NCBI GenBank assembly: GCA_030427705.1
Contig: JAUIBR010000023.1
Span: 41,270 to 105,269 of the forward strand
From: a bacterium
GTDB lineage: Bacteria > Myxococcota_A > Bradymonadia > Bradymonadales > Bradymonadaceae
Reading direction: 5' to 3'
DNA length: 64,000 nt
In this document: piece after piece, positions 1-8,351 of the stretch
Position numbering within the stretch: position 1 is the first letter of the stretch
Layout: each line of letters begins with the position of its first letter
Notes under the pieces: generated by a model
What the model was told of the DNA's origin: nothing
Seen by the model: the letters and a program-made list of their open reading frames with translations, nothing else
Databases searched by the model: none
Made by a program: the position numbers and the translations under genes

Positions 1-675
1 TGCGATAAACCCGCTGGCGCCAAAGATAATCCGCATCTTCTGGGTCGGAGTGTCGTCAGGATTTCGCCATCCCGAGGTCAGCTGGGCCATTGGACCACTC
101 GCCGTTTCATCACTGGTCGCGCGGATGGTGTACTTCTGCTGATCCACGTCCTCGACGATTGGAGCTGCAGGTGCGCCTGGCGCTGGAGCTGCCGGTGAAA
201 TCGAGTACTTCCCAGTGGTTGGACCCGGGGCAGCTGGCTGCACGGGCTGCTGTGCTGGCGCCGCTGAAATCGAATACTTCCCCGTCGTCGCCGGTTGCTG
301 CGGCTGCGGGAACTGTCCGCTGGGCGGCACGTTGTACCCCTGCTGTGGTTGTTGCGCTTGTGGCTGCGGGAACTGTCCGCTTGGCGGAACGTTGTAGCCC
401 TGAGCCTGCTGCGGTTGAACCTGCTGCTGTTGACCAACGGGTGCGAACTGGCCCGTCGGCGGGACATGATAGCCCTGCTGTTGCGCTGGCGCTTGTTGCG
501 GCGGCGGCGCCTGGTTCAAAAACTGACTGACCGGCATCGCGCCACTGGGGTTATTGGGAAAGCCCGCATTCCCTTGCGGCTGTGCCGGTTGCTGGGCCGC
601 CGGTCCCTTCACCGCGCGGTTTGCAGACGTGATCACGCCTTCGGGAAACCCGTTGTTGTCGTTGTTGTCAGCCAT
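1..675 (-). CDS. Pro/Gln-rich repeat protein, 3' end cut by window edge
   Basis: An open frame of 225 codons runs leftwards from an ATG at 675 to the edge with no stop, so the C-terminus is missing. A GGGAG lies about 13 bases upstream of the ATG. There is no signal peptide. The N-terminal half is low-complexity Pro/Gln/Ala sequence with repeats of PPSGQFPQP (a related PPTGQFAP copy precedes them) and two copies of TTGKYSIS; the DNA carries a matching ~60-bp direct repeat (near 301-342 and 361-402). The last visible residues, KMRIIFGASGFIA, look like the beginning of a membrane segment, so the repeat tract may be a cytoplasmic or linker arm before a membrane anchor. It lies 41 bp downstream of a lipoprotein gene on the same strand. 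I do not recognise the family. Confidence 0.65.
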   Translation of the reverse strand, partial: MADNNDNNGFPEGVITSANRAVKGPAAQQPAQPQGNAGFPNNPSGAMPVSQFLNQAPPPQQAPAQQQGYHVPPTGQFAPVGQQQQVQPQQAQGYNVPPSGQFPQPQAQQPQQGYNVPPSGQFPQPQQPATTGKYSISAAPAQQPVQPAAPGPTTGKYSISPAAPAPGAPAAPIVEDVDQQKYTIRATSDETASGPMAQLTSGWRNPDDTPTQKMRIIFGASGFIA

Positions 676-716
676 ACCAATAGGTTACTCCCAAATTCTC
701 TTGGGTGCAAAACCCG

Positions 717-2099
717 CTATCGCAGGTTGTAGAACTTCAGCTTAACCCGCGTTTCTGGGGCGCTCATTCCATCTGACCACGAGACCACGTAACGGTCGTT
801 GCCCAAATGTGCCAATCCCGGTCCATAGGGAGGAATTGCTTTTGTCTCGATCGGCACGGTTACTGCTGTGCCCGGCATGAAGAATCCCTGCGGGTCCACC
901 GAGAACGGCTGAATCATCACTTCATTATCGATGGGCGACTGGTTGAATCGGAACCAGGCCACCGCACCGCCGGACGTGCCCGCAGCGATGTTTGGTCGGA
1001 AATTTACGAAGTTGTCCGAACCAAAGATCCCGCGTCGCGCGCCGTCTGCCGTAAGGTCGCGGACATTGATGTTCGCGTCAGTGGGCTCCAATGCTTGATA
1101 GGCGAGGAACAACTCGCCGTTTGGTCCAGGGTCCTTTGCGAGCTTTGAAAGCTCATTATTGGGTGACAACACGTCCGTGAAGATTGGCATCGCCTGGGCA
1201 GGCACAATGGATCCGGCGGAGATCGTCACGAATGCAGAGCGCTTCGGCTCTTCCGCGGTCCCAGCATCCGGATCTGCGGGAACGAAACGAGTCCACGCGA
1301 TGTAGAGTTCACCGTTCGGTAGCGCAGAAACGGTCGGGTTTGACTGGTCGACACCTTTGTCAGCAAACGGAAAGAACGCCTCATCCACTCGAAAACCATC
1401 AAATCCAAAACGTTGCGCGACGATCTGCGAGTCTTCACCAAGCGCGGTCGCAACGACGACGGCTCCGTCGTCATACCCTGCAATATCGAGCTCCCAAATC
1501 GTCTCTGAAACGGGGTCTTCAACAGCACCAATTGGGGTGACATCCGCTGGCGTCGAGAGACCGGGCACTCCGGTGGGTTCGAACCACTGATACTTCACCG
1601 CCTTCGGATTTGCCGTTGTGGGCTGAGATACCCAGACCACGTGAATGCGATCCGCGTGGTAGTCGATTGCCGGGAAGTAGTTGCGACGACCACTGGCTGA
1701 CTCGCTGATCTGAAGCGGCCCGACATCCACAGCACCATCACAACCGACGCGGGCGATAAACACGGCTTCGTCGTCGACCTGGTCGTTCTCAGGACGATTA
1801 TATGCGACCCACACGCCGTTGCCGTCAAACGCAACCGACGAGTAGAACTGGCCGGTTCGCCCCAGGCTATCGACCGTGATGATGTCTTCGGTAATAGCGT
1901 CGCAGTCCCGAACTGCGTTGTTCATGCGCATGTCGGCACCGGAATCAGGAACATCAAAATCCGAGGCCATGTCGGAACCACCCGTGTCACCCGCCATGTC
2001 TGAGCGGTTATTGGGTGACGTGTTGTTCTCGGAGCCTTTGTCGCTGTTGCCACAAGCCGCCAAGAGAGACACACAGATCACGAGGCAATACATTCGCAT
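717..2099 (-). CDS. Lipoprotein, probable beta-propeller type
   Basis: 460 residues. The chosen ATG at 2099 has GGAG eight bases upstream and gives a clean lipoprotein signal: MRMYCLVICVSLLAAC with lipobox LAAC. A longer frame reaching 2219 would put about 40 Arg/Trp-rich residues ahead of the signal and is unlikely. After an Asn/Asp/Ser-rich linker, the body shows spaced blocks of the kind VAFDGNGVWVAYNR, IHVVWVSQP, LYIAWTRF, LFLAYQA and YVVSWSDG, which resemble repeated propeller blades of sialidase/BNR-type proteins. No catalytic motif is recognised. Divergent from the AgmX-tail gene with a 99-bp gap; followed on the same strand by the Pro/Gln repeat protein. Propeller fold is inference. 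Confidence 0.75.
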   Translation of the reverse strand: MRMYCLVICVSLLAACGNSDKGSENNTSPNNRSDMAGDTGGSDMASDFDVPDSGADMRMNNAVRDCDAITEDIITVDSLGRTGQFYSSVAFDGNGVWVAYNRPENDQVDDEAVFIARVGCDGAVDVGPLQISESASGRRNYFPAIDYHADRIHVVWVSQPTTANPKAVKYQWFEPTGVPGLSTPADVTPIGAVEDPVSETIWELDIAGYDDGAVVVATALGEDSQIVAQRFGFDGFRVDEAFFPFADKGVDQSNPTVSALPNGELYIAWTRFVPADPDAGTAEEPKRSAFVTISAGSIVPAQAMPIFTDVLSPNNELSKLAKDPGPNGELFLAYQALEPTDANINVRDLTADGARRGIFGSDNFVNFRPNIAAGTSGGAVAWFRFNQSPIDNEVMIQPFSVDPQGFFMPGTAVTVPIETKAIPPYGPGLAHLGNDRYVVSWSDGMSAPETRVKLKFYNLR

Positions 2100-2198
2100 T
2101 ATTCTTACTCCAGTCCATTTCGAAGGGCGCAAGAAAAGCAGAACTGGCCAGTTCCTGCAACCCCTTGCCAGCATGCGGCGTGCGCGGCACCATAGGGC

Positions 2199-3113
2199 AT
2201 GCCCGAACCGCCTAAGCATCTGAAGCCGCCGCCGCCCGGAAATCCCAAGCCGCCGGCGGAAAAGCCACCCGCCCCCACCGAGGAGCCGGACTATTCGGCC
2301 TACGACACCCCTGCCCCTCAGAAGTCGAGCGTGGCGACCTGGGCGATCGTTGTCGGCCTTTGCGCAGCAATGACCGGTGGCGTCTACTACGCGAGACCCT
2401 ATATCTCGGGCGAAAAGGTCTGGGGCGAAGAAGACACCGAAGAGGTCGCCGCGAACGACACAGACGGAAAGCAGAAGAAAAAGAAGCGCAAGAAGCGCAA
2501 ACGCCGCCGAAAGGCTAGAAAATCAAACGGGTCGAGTGTCGATTACTTCCTCGCGGATGACGACGAAGAGCACACCAGCCTTTTGGATGAAATCAGCGAT
2601 GATGACCTGCCGGAAGACCACGAATTGGGCGGGAGCGACCGATTTCGTTTAGGCGAGGTCTTCGAGGACCATCCCGACGAAGTCTATGAAGAGGTTGAAC
2701 CCCAACCACGCGAGAAATTTGTTCCGCCACCGGAAATGTACAATCCGAAGCGTGGGACCCGCTCGAGCGCGGTGTTTGGGAAGAAAGCGCCCAATGCCAT
2801 CGAAATCTCGATGTCGACTCCCGATGATGCGGCGCCACTTCAGAGCGGGCAGATTACCAATGTCCTGACCGAGCGACGCTTGATGTCCTGCTACGATGAT
2901 GTCGCGCGGAAAGTGCCGGAAATGAAAGGCCGCGTGAACCTGTCGATCCAAATTGACGGCAACGGACGGGTTAACTACGCGAAAGTCACGCGGTCCGAAT
3001 TACGGTCAAACATGGTCGAGAACTGCATCGTCAAGCGGGTCTCACGAATGCGCTTTCCCAAGTCGAAAGGTGGACAGCGAACACGATTCAGCACCCACTT
3101 CGATTTCGACTAG
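2199..3113 (+). CDS. Single-pass membrane protein with AgmX/PglI C-terminal domain
   Basis: 304 residues. Order: Pro/Lys-rich N-terminus (1-40), one membrane segment around 46-66 (ATWAIVVGLCAAMTGGVYYA), a very basic stretch around 92-108, an acidic linker, then a C-terminal domain (about 215-304) with the two conserved cysteines (MSCYDD and VENCIVKRV) and the closing RFPKSKGG typical of the AgmX/PglI (myxobacterial TonB-C-like) tail. Such tails are found in envelope-spanning proteins of Myxococcus gliding and sporulation machineries; here the role is unknown. Two other genes in this window (40841 and 49147) carry the same tail. No strong Shine-Dalgarno is visible ahead of the ATG. Confidence 0.8.
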   Translation: MPEPPKHLKPPPPGNPKPPAEKPPAPTEEPDYSAYDTPAPQKSSVATWAIVVGLCAAMTGGVYYARPYISGEKVWGEEDTEEVAANDTDGKQKKKKRKKRKRRRKARKSNGSSVDYFLADDDEEHTSLLDEISDDDLPEDHELGGSDRFRLGEVFEDHPDEVYEEVEPQPREKFVPPPEMYNPKRGTRSSAVFGKKAPNAIEISMSTPDDAAPLQSGQITNVLTERRLMSCYDDVARKVPEMKGRVNLSIQIDGNGRVNYAKVTRSELRSNMVENCIVKRVSRMRFPKSKGGQRTRFSTHFDFD

Positions 3114-3167
3114 GCAGCACGCGCCGAAAGCCCCTAGAATGGGTTCAAATCCAAACTCTGGAAGTCT

Positions 3168-3836
3168 ATGTCTCGCGCAAATCGACGTGAACCTCGGGTT
3201 CCCATCAATCTAGCCGTTCGCCTCCAAACTGCTGCCGGTGAGGTCGAGTACAAGACCAAAAACGTCTCTTCGAGCGGTGTTTTCATCGTTTGTGAAGAAC
3301 CCCTACCGCTGCGAAGGCTCGCTAGATTCCGAACGGTCTTGGACGACAATCGCGAATTGCAGATGCTTGGTCTCGTCGCGCACCGCATCAACCGGGCGGA
3401 CGCCTCAGAACGCGGAACACAGCCGGGTATGGGCGTGCAACTCTACAGTGTCGGGGCCGAAACCGGAGAGCGTTGGCGGGACTTCGTTCGCGGACTGGTC
3501 GAACGCGACCCCGCGCTCATCAAAGCCATGGAAGAGCGCAATCTTCCACATATTCGCGTCCGCATGTCGTCTGCTGAAAAGCTCGCAAAATTCCAGACGA
3601 AGGATCTGCCACGCGCGATGTTCTTCTACCGAACGCCGGACCCGTTTCCAAAAGGCCAGAAGGTCATCTGCGAGATCTATCACGAAGGCTCGGAAGACCC
3701 ATTTTCACTGTCCGGGACCGTCGGTGAGCGTGTCGAAGGCGGACGCCGAAAACGCGGTATGGAGATTCATCTCCATGATGTCGACGAAACAACCGTCGAT
3801 AGATTTGCGGAGTTTGCCGCCCTTCTCTCGGAATAA
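3168..3836 (+). CDS. PilZ-domain protein (putative c-di-GMP receptor)
   Basis: 222 residues, soluble. The N-terminal PilZ domain shows the arginine motif RREPR at residues 6-10 and the second binding motif NVSSSGVFI near 34-42, matching the RxxxR and (D/N)xSxxG signatures that bind cyclic di-GMP. The C-terminal ~100 residues look like a second, degenerate PilZ-like beta domain (VICEIYHEG, GMEIHLHDV). Located 54 bp after the AgmX-tail gene and 54 bp before mpl, all on the plus strand, but without overlaps. The downstream target is unknown. Confidence 0.85.
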   Translation: MSRANRREPRVPINLAVRLQTAAGEVEYKTKNVSSSGVFIVCEEPLPLRRLARFRTVLDDNRELQMLGLVAHRINRADASERGTQPGMGVQLYSVGAETGERWRDFVRGLVERDPALIKAMEERNLPHIRVRMSSAEKLAKFQTKDLPRAMFFYRTPDPFPKGQKVICEIYHEGSEDPFSLSGTVGERVEGGRRKRGMEIHLHDVDETTVDRFAEFAALLSE

Positions 3837-3890
3837 TCCGACCTCATTTCTGCAGTTGGACATGACGTCCCAAATTCGCAAGGAGCGCGA

Positions 3891-5333
3891 ATGACCGCCG
3901 AAGCTCGACGACCGTTTCCTGAACTCCCTGAACAGATCAATTCGATCCATATCATCGGTGTCGCAGGCACTGGAATGGGTAGCCTCGCAGCCATGCTGAA
4001 GTCGCGTGGCTACGACGTGCGCGGCAGCGATGCCATGGCGTATCCGCCCATGAGCACCTGGCTTGAAGACCAAGGGATCGAAATCATGCTGGGCTACAAA
4101 GAGTCCAACCTCGATTGGAATCCGGACCTCGTCATCGTCGGTAACGTTTGCCGACGCGAGTACGCCGACGCGGTCGCGATGCGGGAGCGCGGGTTTCCGT
4201 ACCTGAGTTTTCCAGAGGCCTTGCAGCACTTCTTCATGTCGGGAAAACGCAACCTGGTCATCACGGGAACACACGGCAAGACCACGACCACCGCCATGTT
4301 GTCTTGGATTTTGGAACACGCCGGACGGGACCCTTCGTTCATGGTTGGCGGAATCACCGGCAACTTTAAGTCCAACTACCAACTGAAGGACGGCGAGTCG
4401 TTCGTCGTTGAGGGTGACGAGTACGACACCGCATACTTCGACAAGGTCCCCAAGTTCTGGCACTACGCGCCCTTCCGCGCGACGATCAACAATCTAGAGT
4501 TTGACCACGCGGATATCTACGCCGATGTCAGCGAGATTGAAGACGTCTTCGTGAAACTGGTCGCCATGATCCCCGCCGAAGGGTCCCTCTGGGTAAACGG
4601 CGACGACCCACGTGCCCTCTCCGTCAGCGAGAACGCCCCCTGCCCTCGCCGCACCTTTGGCTTTGGCGAATCAAACGACCTCCGAGCAACCAATGTTCAG
4701 CTGGGCGCGATGACGTCTGCAGATTTTGTGCTGAATGGGGAGTCGATCGGTCGATTTGAAATTCCGACGATCGGGGAGTTCAATCTGCGCAATCTTCTGG
4801 GCGCGACCGCAATCGCACTGGATGAAGGTCTCACCCCCGCACAGATAATGGCTGCGGCGCGGGAGTTTGTTCCGGTCAAGAAACGCCAGGAATTCAAGGG
4901 CGAGGCCAACGGCGTCCTGGTCTATGACGACTTTGCCCATCACCCGACCGCGGTCGAACACACGATGCAAGCGTTTCGCAAACAGTTCCCCGACCGAAAG
5001 ATCTGGGCGATTTTCGAGGCGAAGAGCAATACATCCCGTCGGAAGATCTTCCAGCATGAATACCCCAAGGGGCTAAGCATCGGTGACGAAGTGATCTTGT
5101 CCAAGCCCTGGCGCAAGGACGAGGGCTTGCCTCCCGAGGAACTCCTGGACATCGACGAACTTCGCGCTGAAATCGAGTCGATGGGGCCGCCGACAAAGCT
5201 GATCCCGGACGTGGAGACGATCGTCGAATACGTCGCGGAGCACGCAAAACCTGGTGATGTTGTGCTCGGTTTGTCAGGCTCTGCGTTCGGTGGACTGCAT
5301 GACAAACTGCTCGCCAAGATCCGCGAGCAGTAA
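3891..5333 (+). CDS. mpl: UDP-N-acetylmuramate:L-alanyl-gamma-D-glutamyl-meso-diaminopimelate ligase
   Basis: 480 residues, full length for the family. Mpl recycles murein tripeptide by ligating it to UDP-MurNAc in the cytoplasm. The N-terminal nucleotide motif IHIIGVAGTGMGSLAAML and the ATP loop GTHGKTTTTAML are present, followed by the Mur central domain and the C-terminal ligase domain (VYDDFAHHPTAVEHTM). The GVAGTGMG motif and length favour Mpl over MurC. AGGAG sits five to six bases before the ATG. No other cell-wall recycling gene is adjacent. Confidence 0.93.
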   Translation: MTAEARRPFPELPEQINSIHIIGVAGTGMGSLAAMLKSRGYDVRGSDAMAYPPMSTWLEDQGIEIMLGYKESNLDWNPDLVIVGNVCRREYADAVAMRERGFPYLSFPEALQHFFMSGKRNLVITGTHGKTTTTAMLSWILEHAGRDPSFMVGGITGNFKSNYQLKDGESFVVEGDEYDTAYFDKVPKFWHYAPFRATINNLEFDHADIYADVSEIEDVFVKLVAMIPAEGSLWVNGDDPRALSVSENAPCPRRTFGFGESNDLRATNVQLGAMTSADFVLNGESIGRFEIPTIGEFNLRNLLGATAIALDEGLTPAQIMAAAREFVPVKKRQEFKGEANGVLVYDDFAHHPTAVEHTMQAFRKQFPDRKIWAIFEAKSNTSRRKIFQHEYPKGLSIGDEVILSKPWRKDEGLPPEELLDIDELRAEIESMGPPTKLIPDVETIVEYVAEHAKPGDVVLGLSGSAFGGLHDKLLAKIREQ

Positions 5334-5376
5334 ATCTAGATTTTTTCGCAACGCTCTGGGGGCTCCGTACGAGAAC

Positions 5377-5413
5377 CCTCCTGAACGCCGCAATTGCGGC
5401 CAATCTCAGGAGG
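5377..5413 (+). promoter_or_regulatory. Hairpin that would sequester the Shine-Dalgarno of the next ORF
   Basis: CCTCCTGA (5377-5384) is perfectly complementary to TCAGGAGG (5406-5413); an inner palindrome GCCGCAATTGCGGC (5387-5400) closes the loop. The 3' arm contains the AGGAGG ribosome-binding site that precedes the ATG at 5418. Folded, the site would be hidden, suggesting translational control of the downstream overlapping genes. There is no T-run after the stem, so it is not an ordinary terminator. Function is inferred. Confidence 0.55.
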
Positions 5414-5417
5414 AAAT

Positions 5418-5558
5418 ATGTACGATATTGGAACGCCCATTCATTGGTCCGAGTTTCTACCGCACGTTGTCTTTGAGACATCGTGGTCACGGATCGGATT
5501 GGAGTGGGTCATCACTATTGCGGTGGATTTGCCGCCTCTGTTCGGAGGCGTGCAATGA
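5418..5558 (+). CDS. Predicted 46-residue protein, translationally coupled
   Basis: A 46-codon ORF (begins MYDIGTPIHW, ends PPLFGGVQ) preceded by an excellent Shine-Dalgarno AGGAGG with four bases to the ATG. Its TGA (5556-5558) overlaps the ATG (5555) of the next gene in the ATGA arrangement seen at the following junction as well. The C-terminal half is hydrophobic (LEWVITIAVDLPPLFGG) and could insert in or associate with a membrane. No family is recognised. It may be a real small protein or a leader ORF controlling the two downstream genes; strong RBS and coupling support translation. Confidence 0.55.
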   Translation: MYDIGTPIHWSEFLPHVVFETSWSRIGLEWVITIAVDLPPLFGGVQ

Positions 5559-6118
5559 GGTCGGCCATCATCACAGTTTTGTGTCTCTGGCCGACCAGTG
5601 CGTTCGCGGATTTGCCGCAACCGCAGGCCGTCTGCGACCAAGCACTTAAACACGCCGAACTCAATGAGAGTCTGGACGACTGGTCAGGACGAGCACGTTC
5701 CCGCCATCTCCTGCCTGAAATTGAGGCAGAGGTGGCGGTGACGGACACCAAAGGCGTCACCGACAACTTTCGCGAAACGTTGACACCTTCGGATGCGGGC
5801 CTGATTCCGAAGTCGCTCCAGACCACCACGGATAATGACAACACCGAACGGCTCGCATTCAAACTGCGTGCAACGTTCGATTTCAAAGGGCTCATCTTCG
5901 ACCCACAAGAGATTCGGGCCGAAGTCGTCTCGCGTGACCGCGCACAAGAGCGCGATCTGCGATGTATGCAGGTCATTGACCTGTATTTCGACTGGTGGAC
6001 GCTTCGCTTCCGCCAGGAAACCAAACCAACTGATGCCGTCAACCAAGCGCGAATCCAGGCAAAACTGGATGTGCTTACCGGTGGATGGTTCACAAAACAA
6101 CTAAGGGAAAAACCATGA
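5555..6118 (+). CDS. Secreted protein, possible truncated TolC-like relative
   Basis: 187 residues. The ATG at 5555 has GGAGG seven bases upstream and begins a signal peptide (MRSAIITVLCLWPTSAFA). A longer in-frame start at 5483 lacks this. The mature protein has a segment RSRHLLPEIEAEVAV, then KLRATFDFKGLIFDPQEIRA, a helical stretch and LDVLTGGWF at the end; this resembles the short TolC/outer-membrane-efflux-like hypothetical proteins I recall from myxobacteria, but it is far too short for a TolC channel. Overlaps both neighbours by 4 bp, so it is coupled to the 46-residue ORF and to the lamin-tail lipoprotein. Function unknown. Confidence 0.75.
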   Translation: MRSAIITVLCLWPTSAFADLPQPQAVCDQALKHAELNESLDDWSGRARSRHLLPEIEAEVAVTDTKGVTDNFRETLTPSDAGLIPKSLQTTTDNDNTERLAFKLRATFDFKGLIFDPQEIRAEVVSRDRAQERDLRCMQVIDLYFDWWTLRFRQETKPTDAVNQARIQAKLDVLTGGWFTKQLREKP

Positions 6119-6912
6119 AATGGATCATTATATTTTTAGCCGTCTCTTCCATCGTCGCATGCGGAGACATCGAACAACCAACCTGCCGCGCTGGAGTGCA
6201 TTGCGGCGAAGAAGCACAGTGCATTGCCGGCGAGTGCGAGTCCGAAGCACCGGACGAACCGGATGAACCGGATGTGCAAGCTCCTGACCACCCCATTGAG
6301 ACGCCCGAGGTCGACATGGGAGTCGTGTTGCAGCCCGGCGACCCGATCCCCACTACCGAACCCGACCTCGGACCGGTCGACGAACACCGCTGCAATCCGG
6401 CCACATCTGCATCTCTAGTTATCAACGAGATTCTCGCGTCTGTACCCACTGACGGCGACGCCAACGGCGATGGAGTGCGAGACGCCTATGACGACGAGTT
6501 TATTGAGCTTGTGAACACCTCAGACGAATCCATCGAGTTGAACGGCGTACGGATTTGGGTTGGGGACACGTTCAAGTTCAAGTTTGAGCCACTCTGTCTG
6601 GGCCCGAAACAAGGCATTGTTGTGTTTGGAGGAGGCTCACCAAACCTTCCAGGGGACGTGCATGTGATCACGACCGAACGGCGGTTTGGGCTGACCAACA
6701 GCGGCAACACGGTCACGATCTCGGACGATGCCGGAATTGCATTTCAAACGGTGGAATACGGGGACGCCAAGACATCCTGGCAGCTCTGGCCCGAACTCTA
6801 CGGTTCGAGTCTGGTTCCGCACGGTGACGTCGCCGATCTGCCGTTTACCCCAGGACGATGTTCAAATGGTATGGCGTTTGGAACGGGCTGCTCAGATCAA
6901 AGCTCGAACTGA
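6115..6912 (+). CDS. Lipoprotein with lamin-tail domain
   Basis: 265 residues from the ATG at 6115, which overlaps the preceding TGA (ATGA). The start gives a lipoprotein signal MKWIIIFLAVSSIVAC. A Cys-rich patch and an acidic Pro/Glu/Asp linker (about 35-100) are followed by a lamin-tail (LTD) immunoglobulin-like domain: LVINEILASVPTDGDANGDG, DEFIELVNTSDESIELNG, FGLTNSGNTVTISDD. Bacterial LTDs are usually extracellular or surface modules, sometimes Ca-binding and adhesive. The 3' end overlaps the convergent FadL-type gene by 16 bp. Third gene of the coupled set starting at 5418. Confidence 0.85.
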   Translation: MKWIIIFLAVSSIVACGDIEQPTCRAGVHCGEEAQCIAGECESEAPDEPDEPDVQAPDHPIETPEVDMGVVLQPGDPIPTTEPDLGPVDEHRCNPATSASLVINEILASVPTDGDANGDGVRDAYDDEFIELVNTSDESIELNGVRIWVGDTFKFKFEPLCLGPKQGIVVFGGGSPNLPGDVHVITTERRFGLTNSGNTVTISDDAGIAFQTVEYGDAKTSWQLWPELYGSSLVPHGDVADLPFTPGRCSNGMAFGTGCSDQSSN

Positions 6913-8138
6913 GTTGTGAGCGTCCCGCCAAGGACATGTTCGAAGCTACGGAACGAGCCTTCGATCGTGTCGTTTTGGACATCACGGCTGCTACCGATGA
7001 ATTGATAGGCAACATCGATTCGCAGATTTTCACCCAGGAATCCCACGCCAGTTCCCAGCACTGTCTGGTCCCCTTGCGGCACGCTTGGGCCGGCGGTCTT
7101 GTCGGGGACCGGCGTGGGCAAGATTCCAATTCCTGCCCGAAACTGAAGCATGTCGAGTGCCGTGTACGATGCGCCGAATCGGAAGCTCGGGACGTCTTCC
7201 CAATTCGAACCCACAGCAACTGACGGTGGGTCCGTGTCATCCAAAACCGGATCGCAGGTTTGAGAACCTGGTTGGCAGGATTCCGAGAAGCGAACACGTG
7301 GCGAATCAAACGAGCTCCACAGCGTGAGTCCGACATCAACGCCGACCCAGAGGTTGTCGACATCATACCCGATACCAAGCGTAAGACGGTGCGGCAGCGT
7401 GACGTCCAAGGTTGCAGTCTGGTCTGAGAGTCCACCCAAGACTGTGCCGCCAAACGTCGCATCACCTTCGTGCTCGACCTTCGCTGCGCTCAGGTAAGTC
7501 AACCCGAACGTAATGCCCGAGCCAGAATCGTAGTAGATCGCGCCCGAGCCGCCGAATCCAACGCCGGACATACTAAGTTCAGCATTTGCGGATTCACCGC
7601 CGACATTGATCGAACCTTCACGATCAAAGTTCGACCACAGAATCTGAGCGCCGCCGGATACCGAAAGACCCGAATCACCTAGCTTGTACGCAACCGTGGG
7701 TTGGAAGTTGAGAACCAACAACGAGGTGCGGTTCACCAGGGTATTGCCTTGCCAATCGGACGGATACTCAACCTTCGTGGCGAAAGGAGTCGAAACCCCA
7801 AAGCCAAATCCGAAGTTTTCGTAGGAGCCCGATGCGTGAAACGCGGGGTGCGGCGAAACTGTGAGTTCACCGTCAGTACGCGCGCCTGACGTGTCCGTGA
7901 AATCCACCGTCCGAAGCGATGGCAAACCGCCTAGAGAAATGACCAAGTCATAGTCCGGAGTCATCGCCGGATTATAGTGGGTCATGTGAGTTTCATCGGG
8001 GTTTGCTACGCCAACACCACCCATCGCGGCAGCCGTTGCACTTTGGCTGTCTACCGCGAAACCCGCTGAATAAGCGGCTTGTGGTGCAATAAACAGCGAA
8101 CACGCCAACGCAGTCATCATTCCAATTCGAACGCGCAT
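6897..8138 (-). CDS. FadL/OmpP1-family outer membrane transport protein
   Basis: 413 residues. Signal peptide ends around AAYSA; the mature N-terminus GFAVDSQSATAAAMGGVGVA and the following HYNPAMTP are the hallmark of the FadL/TodX hatch region, in which the N-terminus plugs a 14-strand barrel that takes up hydrophobic substrates. Alternating aromatic/hydrophobic strands continue to the terminal phenylalanine-containing strand TLTTQFEL. GAGG lies six bases before the ATG at 8138. Substrate cannot be deduced. A second FadL-type gene is at 34205. Confidence 0.88.
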   Translation of the reverse strand: MRVRIGMMTALACSLFIAPQAAYSAGFAVDSQSATAAAMGGVGVANPDETHMTHYNPAMTPDYDLVISLGGLPSLRTVDFTDTSGARTDGELTVSPHPAFHASGSYENFGFGFGVSTPFATKVEYPSDWQGNTLVNRTSLLVLNFQPTVAYKLGDSGLSVSGGAQILWSNFDREGSINVGGESANAELSMSGVGFGGSGAIYYDSGSGITFGLTYLSAAKVEHEGDATFGGTVLGGLSDQTATLDVTLPHRLTLGIGYDVDNLWVGVDVGLTLWSSFDSPRVRFSESCQPGSQTCDPVLDDTDPPSVAVGSNWEDVPSFRFGASYTALDMLQFRAGIGILPTPVPDKTAGPSVPQGDQTVLGTGVGFLGENLRIDVAYQFIGSSRDVQNDTIEGSFRSFEHVLGGTLTTQFEL

Positions 8139-8260
8139 CGCAATCCTCTAATAGAGTTGTGTAGTTCCGGTACCACCATTTGCTTGTTTGGGCCAGTGTC
8201 TACCGCAACGATAGTGAATTTCGATCGTTCATTTCGTCGACCGAGACCGCGGGGATTGGC

Positions 8261-8289
8261 TTGTCGCACTCGGGTTTCGATGTTAGAAA
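8261..8289 (+). promoter_or_regulatory. Candidate sigma-70 promoter for the bactofilin genes
   Basis: TTGTCG (8261-8266), 17-bp spacer, TAGAAA (8284-8289), in the 213-bp divergent gap between the FadL-type gene and the first bactofilin. Each hexamer matches four of six consensus positions. It lies about 60 bp upstream of the ATG at 8352. Only a pattern match. Confidence 0.35.
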
Positions 8290-8351
8290 CCGGCAGTCTA
8301 AAGATTAGCACTCGAATATTCGAAATCCCCCACCTCGTAAGGATGAAATAG

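Noticed and set aside
90..530. Plus-strand Ala/Arg-rich frame at the left edge
   Set aside because: Opposite the repeat protein; no RBS or recognizable domain, while the minus frame has matching repeats and a start.
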